Below, piece by piece: positions 34,388 through 46,274 of a stretch of DNA of 64,000 bases. A program made the position numbers and the translations under genes. The notes below the pieces were generated by a model that was given only the letters and a program-made list of their open reading frames with translations, was not told the origin of the DNA and ran no database searches. The DNA comes from Labia minor (taxonomy: Eukaryota; Arthropoda; Insecta; Dermaptera; Spongiphoridae): positions 48,263,296 to 48,327,295 of the forward strand of contig OY720346.1 in NCBI GenBank assembly GCA_963082975.1, written 5' to 3'. Positions within the stretch are counted from its first letter, which is position 1; each line of letters starts with the position of its first letter.

Positions 34388-34727
34388 GGATTACTCATTA
34401 AGTTTCAGATTGACTCACCTTAACTTGATAAACTTAAAGTTCCAACGCAATATTTTAAAATTTCTTATCAATCTAGTATATAGTTTTGTTAAAATTAGAG
34501 TAAATTTAGCGAAACTATTATTATTGGTTTAAAGTCAATACATTATGTAATAAGTTAATAAAAAGGATAAATTTAAGTAATTAGTATTTGAATTGGGATG
34601 CAAAGATAAAATTAAAATCAGGTTCCCCAGGAATTGTTTGCAGATCACAAATGACCTAGAGAAAAATATCTGATTCGAAACAAGATTTGATAGTCAAAAT
34701 GAAAGCAATTTTTTAAATAAAAAAAAA
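33877..34727. other. AT-rich intergenic stretch
   Basis: No gene recognised; (TA)n at about 34364-34386. Confidence 0.4.
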
Positions 34728-35345
34728 ATAAGTTGACCTGTGGCCAGGTCCGAACCGACCGACGGTTTGAAATAAATTAATTTCCAGCTACAGAAACAAT
34801 TTCAAATAATTTTAATATATCTATTAATGTAATAAAAAACAGATATGGATATAACATAAATATTTTTAATTTTATTTTATTTATAATATATATGCAAGAC
34901 CAGGCTGTGACGTCATGAATGGCTGGATGACGTCATATAATTTTAAATCATAAAAAAACTAATAAATATGATTTTCCCGAGGATAAAACCAATACAAAGT
35001 GCATGATTTGTGGTGATATATAAAAAAATCTCCTTTGATGTGAAAATAACCCTTCCCTTCCTATCGTCGATTGCTAATACTACCACTTCCGGTTTCTGGA
35101 TTTGCACCAATAGTTGATCAATTCATCCCACTGATGCATTAAGTAAATATACCAAATTTCATCAAAATCGGTTGAGCCGTTCAGGCTGTACACGTCTATA
35201 CGGACAGACGGACGGACGGACAGACATCATGCTAAAAATACTTTTTTCTGTTAAGAAAATGCATGATTCGTGGAGATATGTAAAAATCTCCACATGTGAA
35301 ATTTGGTGTGAAAACAATACCTCTCTTACTATCGTCGGTCGGTAA
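34728..35345 (+). mobile_element. R1 repeat, copy 4 (R1a)
   Basis: Full layout from AATAAGTTGACC to CGTCGGTCGGTAA, with paired TGACGTCA sites. Very like copy 1 (same ATGCAAGACCAGGCTG variant). First of three R1 copies packed into 2 kb. Confidence 0.92.
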
Positions 35346-35402
35346 TTATTCTATGACTTAAATATAAAACAAAATTGTGGAAGCGCTATACTAAATCTAC
35401 AT

Positions 35403-36039
35403 TAATAAGTTGACCTGTGGCCAGGTCCGAACCGACCGACTGTTTGAAATAAATTAATTTCCAGCTACAGAAACAATTTCAAATAATTTTAATATATCTA
35501 TTAATGTAATAAAAAACAGATATGGATACATAAATAATAAATAAAACATTTTTAATTTTATTTTATTTATAATATATATGCAAGACCAGGCTGTGATGTC
35601 ATGAATGCCTGGATGACGTCATATAATTTTAAATCAAGAAAAAACTAATAAATATGATTTTCCCGAGGATAAAACCAATACAAAGTGTATGATTCGTGGT
35701 AATATATAAAAAAATCTTCTTTGGTGTGAAAATAACCCTTTCCTTCCTATCGTCGATCGCTAATACTACCACTTCCGGTTTCCGGATTTGCACCAAAAGT
35801 TGATCAATTCATCCCACTGATGCATTAAGTAAATATACCAAATTTCATCAAAATCCGTTAAGCCGTTCAGGCTGTACACATCTATACGGACGGACAGACG
35901 GACAAACGGACGGACAGACATCATGCTAAAAATACTTTTTTCTGTTAAGAAAATGCATGATTCGTGGAGATATGTAAAAATCTCCACATGTGAAATTTGG
36001 TGTGAAAACAATACCTCCCTTACTATCGTCGGTCGGTAA
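35403..36039 (+). mobile_element. R1 repeat, copy 5
   Basis: Direct orientation, about 58 bp after copy 4. The 5' motif is ACCGACCGACTG and the first palindrome is mutated (TGATGTCA); the rest of the layout is intact. The 81-codon minus frame at 35766 is a translation artefact of the microsatellite end. Confidence 0.92.
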
Positions 36040-36160
36040 AAATTTAACAGAAATTTGTATATTTGTTGATGACAAATTTCATTAATAGAAAAATCATTGT
36101 AACAATATCCAATATATAAAGTAGGGACAAAATTTTTTATCAGAAAAAAAAATCATTTTT

Positions 36161-36790
36161 ACCGACCGACGATAGTAAGGGAGGTATTGTTTTCACACCA
36201 AATTTCACATGTGGAGATTTTTACATATCTCCACGAATCATGCATTTTCTTAACAGAAAAAAGTATTTTTAGCATGATGTCTGTCCGTCTGTCCGTCTGT
36301 CCGTCCGTCTGTCCGTCCGTATAGATGTGTACAGCCTGAACGGCTTAACGGATTTTGATGAAATTTGGTATATTTACTTAATGCATCAGTGGGATGAATT
36401 GATCAACTTTTGGTGCAAATCCGGAAACCGGAAGTGGTAGTATTAGCGATCGACGATAAGAAGGGAAGGGTTATTTTCGCACCAAATTTCACATAAGGAG
36501 ATTTTTTTACATATCACCACGAATGTATTGGTTTTATCCTCGGGAAAAATCATCTTCATTATGTTTTTCTTAATTTAAAATTATATGACGTCACCCAGCC
36601 CTTCATGACGTCACAGCCTCGGGTAACGCCGGCAACGCCGGCTACTTCAGCTATATATTATAAATAAAATAAAATTAAAAATATTTATGTTATATCCATA
36701 TCTGTTTTTTATTACATTGATAGATATATTAAAATTATTTGAAATTGTTTCTGTAGCTGGAAATTAATTTATTTCAAACCGTCGGTCGGT
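36161..36790 (-). mobile_element. R1 repeat, copy 6 (R1b), inverted
   Basis: Starts ACCGACCGACGATAG and ends CGTCGGTCGGT followed by T-rich flank. It lacks the AATAAGTTGACCTGTGGCC cap found on the + copies. It shares the CCGGCGTTGCCGGC variant with copy 2 and looks nearly identical to it. Together with copy 5 it forms a large inverted pair around 36040-36160. Confidence 0.92.
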
Positions 36791-39782
36791 TTTTTCTAAC
36801 ATCTTGAAAATAGGCAATGAGTTGCAGAGCAAAAAGGGGGCACGCCTTTTCACTCACTATCCACCCATATATCATTTTAATCTCTCATCATAAAATCATT
36901 ATCAACCCAAATCAACCAAGTTTGATATTTCATCATTAAGTATTATGCTCTATCATTTGATATAGAATTATTTTATATTAAAAAGTAATTAATATTATTT
37001 CTATTTTTCTTAACAATTATTTAAATATAATATCGGTATTTAATTGAATCAAATGATTAATTATCATGAATATTACTTAAGTTTTTTTTTAAACAACATT
37101 ATAAAATCAAAATCAAGTAGATTGTATTATAATTTAGAATAATATATATATATTACTAAAAGATGAGTTTTTTTAACAAAATTTTAATTTGTTTTTTGTA
37201 AATTTAAAAGAAAAATTTTAAAAATGTATATAAAAATAGATACCTGCATGTCTTAAACCAGTGTGGTTCCAAAACTTATTTGATTTATCGCCCCATTTTC
37301 AGAAAATATATTACTCAGGGCCTCTGGAAATTAATTTTTATTAATAAATTTTAAAAACAATTAAACAGAAAGGTATTATACTTTATAATAATGTATTTAT
37401 GTTTTTGGTAAAATTTAGTAAAGAAAGATATAAATTAGATTGATATTATGAAATCAATTTTTGGACTCAGAATACTAAGGTAATACAAATTTCCCATCAC
37501 AATTGCCCTAATTTAAAAATCAGTCAATTTAAATCGGAATATTTTTATGTTTCGGTGTATTCAGTGGGTCACTGGAAAAATATAAATAAAAACTAAACGT
37601 GACGGATGAGATTCGTAAGTAAGTCATGTAAAGTATGATTATCATTTATCTTCTATCAAAATAAAAAAAAAACAAATGGTTTAGGAGATCCAATAATATA
37701 TTTATTTATAATATTTTTATATAAAATAAGTTATACTATATGTTTAGAATTTACAAAAATTATAAATCAACTTAATTTTTTTCTTAGACGATAGGCTCAA
37801 CTATTATTTTATTACTTTGCAAATATGATTTACAATGTTAAGAAAAATATTTGCTAAATTATTATATTATTATTGAATATACATATACCTAGTATCAGAA
37901 ATCAAAATATTTTTATACACCTGAAATATTTTCCACAATAAAAAAAGGTAAAATATTCTTATATTTAGTAATTTAAAAAAAAAGAAATAATTATGAAATA
38001 ATTAAATATATTTATAATCTAAATGATATTTTTGGTGTTGGAATTATAATTTTAAATTGTGTAATTTTACAATTATAACCCTAAATAATAATTAATTCTT
38101 CCAAAATAGTAAAAACTTTAAAAAATATAAAAGCTTAAATTTATACATTGATTAATTCAAAAAGAAAATAAAAAGTTTAAAAAAATAATCGCTATATTTA
38201 ATTATTTTCTTAATTATTAATTGAATTAAAAAAAAAACAATTAAATATTTAATAGGGCCTTTTCCTCTCCTCATAAATTAGCCCTTCCAAGCCTCGCTTT
38301 GGCGAATTTGGAAAAAGAAATGAAAAGAAAGTTTGTCTTATTAAAATAATATTAATAAGAGTTTGGCCAGTAAGCCTCTTTAAATCAGCTTAGAGTGGTT
38401 TAGATTTTTTGAAATGACCACACCTGAATAAAATATACCTGTTTAAGGGGTACATGGTATCCACCAAAATGGGTGGATCGCCCATGCTAATCGAAAAGGT
38501 CCTATGCTCAAAAGATAACCAACAATTTGTTCTTGTTGAGACTATTTCCATTTGAGAACTGTGCTGAATTACTTTTCAGAATGTCTGTTCAGTCGATTCT
38601 CCTCAAGCAGAATTCAGACCTCGCATGCAATTCATGCAATTCATGCAAACCAAACCATCCCGCATGGCATGGCACTGGTTTTAATAACCCACACTTTTTT
38701 ATTTATTAATTATAATCTAATCTATAGATTAGTAGGATAAGAACATGCATCTTTTGGTGAAAATCTCCTCCTGAAAATGTATAACAAAATAAACGTATAT
38801 ATCAAAGATTAACCACCCTCCCCGTGTAACGCGTCAAAATCTACCAATTCTAATTACCCTTTCTTTCTTCTGACTCCTTTATCAATACTCATTCTTGGCA
38901 GAAGGGCTCTAAAATGTAATGATCTCACTAAATTCAATAAGATAGTTTAATATATTTCCCAATAATCTCCTAATTATATTATCCAAACAAAAATGTAAAC
39001 TCAATTATAATTGATATATTGTAAGTTAAACTTTTCTTAAAATATTCCATTTACATTATGAAATTAATAAAATGTATATGTATTTGAAAATGTGGCATGC
39101 TAAATAAATTACTTAAATTTGGTGAGCTCTATGTAAATCATTTCATCAATAAAGGGTTAATATATCTTGCAGATTATACTCAAAGACTTGAATTGATATC
39201 CCATTTCACTAAATAAATAAGAAATAAAAAATTAAATAAGATCAGTTATTTATATCAATGAAATAAAAAAAAAAGATTTAAAAATTAATAAATAAAATAA
39301 TATGATTTAAAAGGTCTATAGATTTTTAAAAATATTATTTTTGTGATATTAAATTACTAAATTTTTTTAAAATTTAAGAATTTTTAGTAAAATTAATCTA
39401 TTTTAAAGAAGATTTTCTTATGATATAATAATAAGTATAATATAAATTCCTAATAGATAAAAGAGCGTAAATGGTATGGGTTTGTTCTTACCTTGGTTGT
39501 GTGTAATGTAGCAGTCCGAAAAAAATTTAGGAGTATATTATATTTTATTTAAAAAATAATCCGGGTCAAAATCCCCTATTAGAAAAAAAAAAAAATTTTC
39601 TTTCGGATAATCTTTTTATATTTTTTTTAAAAAAAAATAAAGATTCTAAATGAATTATATAAATACATATGTGGTGCCTCACACCACAAGTAAATGGCGT
39701 CACGAAAACGGCAACAACCTCCCTCACTCCGACACCAAACACATACATCAGTAAATTTAATTGTTAAAATCATTTTTAAAAT
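36791..39782. other. Gene-poor region
   Basis: Mostly AT-rich. Less AT-rich islands lie at about 36800-36920, 38250-38420, 38440-38700 and 38800-38910. Two overlapping + frames at 38527-38740 cross an island with a short tandem CATGCAATT. No family is recognised, and no splice-bounded exon could be supported. Confidence 0.4.
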
Positions 39783-40229
39783 AAGCTGGAGTGTCTCCAC
39801 TCGACTATCTCGCAATTTGAATTGGATTAAATAACATAATATATTATATTTAAATTAAATTTAATTAATTAAAAATTATAAATAATAAATATTAAACCAG
39901 CGCATGTTTGGCTTTTTATTGATGGCACGTGTTGGCGCCTGAGATTTGCAGTGTTAAAAAATTAATTCTGGTACTTTCAGCAATTCAATCAAGCTGAAAT
40001 TCTATATATAGCAGTTTTATACAATTATTAATCATGTGAAAAATTATCAAACATATATTTTTATTTTTACGGTCACTTTAGAGGAAAAAAAATCAAAACG
40101 TTGTAAGTAATGACCCTCTTCCGGTTGAGCTACATTTCTCAAAAGTTGATAGAAAACTATGAATTTTGAATAATGTCCATGTACCAAATTTCATCATTCT
40201 AGCTCAAACCGTTTTTGCGTAATCTTGTC

Positions 40230-40270
<41 letters not shown>

Positions 40271-40396
40271 ACACACACAGACATTTTTCTCAACCTTAGT
40301 GAAAATGATTCAGGAACCTTCAAAACGTATAAAAACATCAAAATCTCAACATCGAAAATTTTCGTGATCGCAATACTATCTCTTACGAGATAGTAA
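39783..40396 (+). mobile_element. R2 repeat, copy 6 (full length)
   Basis: AGCTGGAGTGTCTCCACTCG to ACTATCTCTTACGAGATAGTAA with every module; (AC)n at about 40238-40279. Close to copy 4. Minus frames at 39627-39815 and 40204-40446 are artefacts. Confidence 0.92.
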
Positions 40397-40599
40397 AAAG
40401 AAATCGGAATTATTGAAAAAACACTAAAATACCTCTTACTCATCATATATCATGTATTTACTTATATATAAATCAAAAATAATTATATCTATATATTCTT
40501 ATTTTAATTATAGAACCAATTAATTTTGGAGAAATATTTAAATAATAAATTTATATGTCGAAGGCAAAACGCAATTTTAGGAAAATAGCATTTGCCTAG

Positions 40600-40830
40600 A
40601 TCAGAGAATGCGAAGCTTTTTCAATGTCTGTGCCACAAAATTATAAAAAATATTTTTGAAGTAACTAACGTGCCACAAAATTGTCAAGATTTTTTTCTCC
40701 ACTACCTATACCTATTTTAGCGTTAATATATAATTGAATATTTTTGTATAACTTCTATTATCCTGTATAAAAGTGTTATAATTTAAATATTAAACTTTAT
40801 ACCAAAAAAATAAAATGATTATTAAAAAAT
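40600..40830. other. Possible decayed hAT end
   Basis: CAGAGAATGCGAAGC at about 40603 followed by TGTGCCACAAAATT, repeated as CGTGCCACAAAATT, resembles the terminal and subterminal layout of hAT MITEs. No matching second end was found. Confidence 0.3.
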
Positions 40831-41124
40831 TTGGAATTTATTTGTGGTAAAAATATATCTTTTCTAAAAATTGTCTATTATTATCACGTTTTACTTAACT
40901 TGTATTCTTGTCTGTGTGTATGCATCAAATCTTGCAATCGATTTTTCGACGACTTCCAATCATCGGATATTCTTAAAACTTCACCAACAGCTTTGCTCTC
41001 GATGACAATACAATATTATCATTTCTATGAGCTTCTAATTGCTATAATTTGAATGAAATAATCCAAAATTATTCCTATATATAAAAATTCAAAATGTCGG
41101 ATGTAAACAAAAAAAATGTAAACA

Positions 41125-41706
41125 AATAAGTTGACCTGTGGCCAGGTCCGAACCGACCGACGGTTTGAAGTAAATTAATTAGCAGCTACAGAAACAATTT
41201 GAAATAATTTTAATATATCTATTAATGTAATAAAAACATATGGATACATAAATAATAAATATAAACATTTTTAATTTTATTTTATTTATAATATATATGC
41301 AAGAAAAAACTAATAAATATGATTTTCCCGAGGATAAAACCAATACAAAGTGCATGATTCGTGATGATATATAAAAAAATCCCCTCATGTGAAATTTGGT
41401 GTGAAAATAACCCTTCCCTTCCTATCGTCGATTGCTAATACTACCACTTCCGGTTTCCGGATTTGCACCAAAAGTTGATCAATTCATCCCACTGATGCAT
41501 TAAGTAAATATACCAAATTTCATCAAAATCGGTTGAGCCGTTCAGGCTGTACACATCTATACGGACGGACAGACGGACGGACAGACATCATGCTAAAAAT
41601 ATTTTTTTCTGTTAAGAAAATGCATGATTCGTGGAGATATGTAAAAATCTCCACATGTGAAATTTGGTGTGAAAACAATACCTCCCTTACTATCGTCGGT
41701 CGGTAA
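41125..41706 (+). mobile_element. R1 repeat, copy 7 (deleted)
   Basis: Standard 5' cap, ACCGACCGACGG and 3' end. The segment holding the paired TGACGTCA palindromes is deleted (ATGCAAGAAAAAACTAA junction near 41300), so this copy shows the element without that module. Confidence 0.9.
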
Positions 41707-41796
41707 AAAACATAAAATCCCCAACTTTATAAATATAAATATTTAGTACACATTAATTTCTTAAATTATACTTCAAAAATTTAATTAATATGAGTA

Positions 41797-42713
41797 AACT
41801 AAAATCGATTGCAAAATTTGAAGACTAAAAAGTAGAAAATAATACTTTATAAAAAAAATTTTTTAAAAAACCACGTTTTACTAACGGACTAAAAAGGAGA
41901 AAATAATTTTTTTCTGAAAATCCATACTGACATTACATACAAGAGATCTGATTTGAATCAAACTGTCCATAACGTAAAACGTGAGGCGCAAATATGTCTA
42001 AAATATCCTGTTTCTAATAAAAATATAGAAAATATATAAATCTCAAAATAAACATTAAAACCACGCATAATATAATTTGACGAATGAATATTTATCTTTA
42101 TCAAAAATATTAAATTTAATGCTCGAAAGAATTTAAATTAAAAAAAATCTATTGGACTACTAATATTATTCCCTTTTACGAGTGGTCTGATAAAAAATTT
42201 GATATTTGAAAAGTTTGATAGTATAAGTTAATATCTTAAACAATTTTTAAATATATTAAATATACGATAAATTAAGTAAATATACCAAATTCCATCAAAA
42301 TCCGTTGAGCCGTTCAGGCTGTACACATCTATACGGACGGACGGACGGACAGACATCATGCTAAAAATACTTTTTTCTGTTAAGAAAATGCATGATTCCT
42401 GGAGATATGTAAAAATCTCCACATGTGAAATTTGGTGTGAAAACAATATCTCCCTTACTATCGTCGGTCGGTAATTAATAAAGGAAATCATATTTGAATA
42501 GAAAAATTATTATTTGTTGCGCCCCACTTTTTACGTTATGGACAGTTTGATTCAAATCAGATCTCTTGTATGTAATGTCAGTATGGATTTTCAGAAAAAA
42601 ATTATTTTCTCCTTTTTAGTCCGTTAGTAAAACGTGGTTTTTTAAAAAATTTTTTTTATAAAGTATTATTTTTTATTTTTATTGTATAGAAATTCTTTAA
42701 TTGATTTTAGTTT
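41797..42713. mobile_element. Element with about 195-bp terminal inverted repeats, carrying an R1 fragment
   Basis: 41797-41991 is, with small gaps, the reverse complement of 42518-42713. Both arms share AAACTAAAATC, AATAATACTTTATAAAAAAA, AACCACGTTTTACTAACGGA, CAGATCT(C)TTG-type sequence, AAACTGTCCATAACGTAAAA and the inner GGCGCAA. The middle holds AT-rich DNA and a truncated R1 (42269-42474). No transposase frame is visible. Superfamily unknown. Confidence 0.8.
42269..42474 (+). mobile_element. R1 repeat, copy 8 (3' third only)
   Basis: Begins in the core (AAGTAAATATACCAAATTCC), contains the GGAC microsatellite and ends CGTCGGTCGGTAA. It is embedded in the long inverted-repeat element. Confidence 0.88.
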
Positions 42714-42970
42714 GTAGTGATGTAAACTCATTTTATAATTTTCAATATTTACTGAATTTTGGACAAATTCACATTTCGACATTTTTAAAAGAATGTTTGT
42801 TTTATTATCCTAATAAGTTTCTTTCTATTTCAGATGATATTCAAAAATTTCAGAAATTAATAAGATATCATCACAATGAAAAAAAGTTATAATTATTAAA
42901 AAAATAATCTTGTCTTTAAGGGTGCCATCAAAATTTTCAAACGTACCACTTATGGGTTCGCCATCCCTGA
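42701..42970 (+). mobile_element. hAT-like right end with possible transposase tail
   Basis: 42904-42970 ends ...GTACCACTTATGGGTTCGCCATCCCTGA; its reverse complement starts CAGGGATGGCGAACCC, a typical hAT terminus. The open frame just before it (42701-42892, with the stretch STFLKECLFYYPNKF and DDIQKFQKLIRYHH) may be the transposase C-terminus. The left end was not found. Confidence 0.5.
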
Positions 42971-43159
42971 CCTAAATAAAAGCCATTTAGCTAAATCTTT
43001 GTTGGGCAAATAGTTTTGATTTAGTATTTCATTTCAATTTGACTAGGAAAATAGCTCAGAAAACGTCGGACATTTATTGGACCCATGACAGATGAACAAG
43101 ACACACTATCACTGTATTCATCTGACTTCTTATGACTGTATTTTATATATATATATGTA

Positions 43160-43681
43160 CGTGGGCAAGTCAATAAGTTTATGAGTTTTTGAATGAAACC
43201 GACGATAGTAAGGGAGGTATTGTTGGATAAAAAAATTATTTTATTTTTCAACGTACTTAGTATGCTTTGAGCTCTATACACTTTATTTACGTTTCTTTAC
43301 CCCTTCCAAAACATAAGATTTGTCGAGGACATCAAAATAGGTGTTTATTTGTGTTATGATTTCATTGTTGAGGTCAAATCTCTTTCCACCGAGCCATTTC
43401 TTCAGGTTTGGAAACAAGAAATAGTCACTCGGGGCTAAATCCGGAGAAAAGGATGGATGAGGAAGCAATTTGTATCCCAATTCATGGATTTTCTCATGAA
43501 AATTCATTTTTTCCATTTTCTTCGCAAATCACGGGGTGAATGTCAAACAAAACTAAAAGACCCAGCTGGTTCAAATTTCGACAGGAGTCAGCTGATAGTT
43601 ATCTAGTGACGGGAGCAGTGTTGCCATTTTATTTAGCAGACGGAAAATTCAAAAAGTCGCGGACTTACTGACCTCCACTCG
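43160..43681 (-). mobile_element. mariner-like element, internally deleted, copy B (522 bp)
   Basis: Same family as 21489-22066. Termini CGTGGGCAAGTCAATAAG and CTTACTGACCTCCACTCG, with TA flanks. The minus-strand frame 43283-43516 encodes LPHPSFSPDLAPSDYFLFPN, then LKKWLGGKRF, FDVLDKSYVLEGVKK: the DD34D C-terminal catalytic block with the SPDLAPSDY motif intact, but the N-terminal two-thirds is missing. 43198-43224 replaces the matching bases of copy A with a 27-nt piece of R1. Confidence 0.92.
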
Positions 43682-43704
43682 TAAATTGATTTTGTAATTT
43701 AAAT

Positions 43705-44889
43705 CAGGGCTTCGAACCGTTATTTTTTTCGTTTCGGTTTTCGTTCCGGTTCAATCAAAAAAAAAAAATATCAGTTCGGTTCTGGTTTTCGTTCCGGCAA
43801 AAATAATGGTTTTTTTCGGTTTTCGGTTTTCGGTTCAGTTCCGATTAATTAATTTTAAAGACCTTTTATTTGTATTAGAAATTTAGGTCGGGGTATACCG
43901 AGTCTGCCATAAATTAGCGCCCGAAAAATATTTCTTGCTACCACCCTAAATCATACTACATGAATTGATACAATATAATATAAATAATAATAATTAATTA
44001 AAGGTATAATAATTAGAAGTATATAATATAAGATGTTAATATAATTTATTAAACGGAACAAATAAGTATGAATATTTTTTTACATCCTTCTACTTTCACA
44101 CAAACACTCAACAAACGAAACAAATTCGTATATTTAATGTTAAAGTATACAGGATTCTTGGATATATTTACTTACAATTATAACTATAATTATAAAAGAT
44201 GAAAAATACCTCTAATTATTAAAATATCTTCCAATATATTTTTATTTAAACTATTTCTATTGTCTCGTAAAATAAACTTTAAACCAGAGAAAGCTCTTTC
44301 AACACTAACTTGTGTTGCAGGAGCTCCTAAAACCACCATTGCAATTTTATATAAATGAGGATATGTATTTTTATTTTCCTCCCAAATTTCTAAAATAAGT
44401 TTTTTACTGTCTAATCTTCGTACTTGGTCAGAGTTATTCAATATTTGTTTAAATTTATTTAATAATTTTATTTATATTTATGAATCATTTTCTTTATATC
44501 AATACATAACCCTGTAACAAATGGAATAAATAATTTAAAAAATTAATACTATCATTAAATCAAAATATCAGTATTAAACAAACGATGAAAACATTAAATT
44601 CTGTATTGCGACTACGAGACGCTGCCAACACAACCGAAGGGAGAGTATGACTAGGACACTAATTTTTGAAACAAAGTTTTTAGCGACACCATGCAGTGCG
44701 AGGCATAACTAATTGAAAAAAATCAGGCTTGTGTGTTGCCAAAACACCTCTTCTGGCAACTCTGGATTGAACACTGAACTGAAATAAACCGATATTATTT
44801 TTTTCGGTTCAGCTCCAGTTTTCGTTCCGACAAAAATACCGGTTTTTTTCGGTTTTCGGTTTTCGGTTCAGTTCCGGTTCGAAGCCCTG
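43705..44889 (-). mobile_element. hAT transposon, internally deleted, copy B (1185 bp, perfect 8-bp TSD)
   Basis: Ends CAGGGCTTCGAACCG / CGGTTCGAAGCCCTG, flanked by ATTTAAAT at 43697-43704 and 44890-44897. Nearly identical to copy A at 13481. The minus-strand frame 44190-44441 (83 codons) is the hAT dimerisation domain: W-x-x-N-K-N-T-Y-P-H-L, VVLGAPATQVSVERAFSGLK, LNKNILEDILIIRG. It remains open here, whereas copy A has substitutions in the same segment. The upstream DDE core and BED finger are absent. Confidence 0.95.
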
Positions 44890-46199
44890 ATTTAAATACT
44901 TAAAATTAAAAAAAAAATGTTAATCTAAAATCCAGTTAAATGAAATATGAACAATAAAATTAATTATAATAAAAATCTCAATTTATTATATTAATTTATT
45001 TGGCAGTGATTAAATAATAATGATGATTTATTTTAGATAACCAACCATCCACAGTAAAAATTTCTTTTAATATTTTTCTATTCAACCTGTCTTTCTGTCA
45101 CCAAATGAAATTTCCACCTTTATATATATAATGTATATTGAAAGGATAGACGTATTTATCTCCCTTTCCCTGTTTTTTTTAGAATAAAAATAGGAAGAAT
45201 AATTATTTTGGTAAAAAAGCGATTGTGTATGCCCATGTTGCAAATTCTCTCAAATCCAATGGAAAGTGGAGTGAAGAAACCTAAATATCAGCAAAACTCA
45301 GCTGAGCTACGACAGCAGCATATGACATTTTATCATTCATTATGTACTCGAATGTCACCTGTTATGGGTTCGAATATTTTTTTCCCCAATGCATCCTCTT
45401 CTACCCTTGGGACCTTGCATTGAGGGTGGATTGAAACTCACCATTCCTCTTCTGCCCCCTATAGCCGTCAATTAGCCATCACACAAGCCTTGAGCTGCTC
45501 TAATATATCTATATATAATGGAATTATATATATATATATATATATGAGTCGTACTAAACTACATAATTCAGTAAAACACGCCAGGCTCATGCATCCCGTC
45601 TGACATGGATTACCAATTATTTAGCAAATATATTTTTGTAGAAAAGATTTTAAATATATATATTCATAATATATAATACTTTGAAACGAAAAGAACCAAT
45701 GCATGTTTCATATATACTATGCTGATTTAATTAGTTGAATAGGATAGAAATATAAAAGATGATCCGCTTATAAATTACTGTATAATGTTACTTTATGTTC
45801 TTATTTTTTTATTACTAAGAAAAAAATTATATAAGCTAATTGATAGCATACAACCTTCATTTACGAATTAGAATAATATTATATATATAATATTCAAATT
45901 TTTAAAAATCATAATTAATATAATCAAATTATAAAGAGATGTCGGGGAAACTCAAGTGCTTTTTGTTTTTTATTGTTTTGATTAATAATAACAATCATAT
46001 ATTGTATATATATACTCCTATATTTCATTCTTTTAATCCAGTTTCTTCTTGGTGTTTAAATTTGTTGATAAATTAGTTCTTATTAATATATTTATCGATA
46101 ATTTTTACTTTTCCATATCATGTATTAATATAAACTATTATATTATTATATTATATAAATTTTATTTATTATAAAATAAAGTACCGGGACCCCGAGCCT
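44890..46199. other. Gene-poor DNA with a less AT-rich island
   Basis: 45020-45490 is a moderately GC-richer, non-repetitive island that includes CATTTTATCATTCATTATG and AATGTCACCTGTTATGGG. The 71-codon + frame at 45208 has no recognisable relation. 45560-45615 (ACGCCAGGCTCATGCATCCC) is another small island. Such islands could be regulatory; nothing else is seen. Confidence 0.4.
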
Positions 46200-46274
46200 C
46201 GGCTCGGTAATTAAGTTGGCTGAACCGATTTAGATGAAATTACATACCTCTAATTTTTCGATATCTATCTATCT

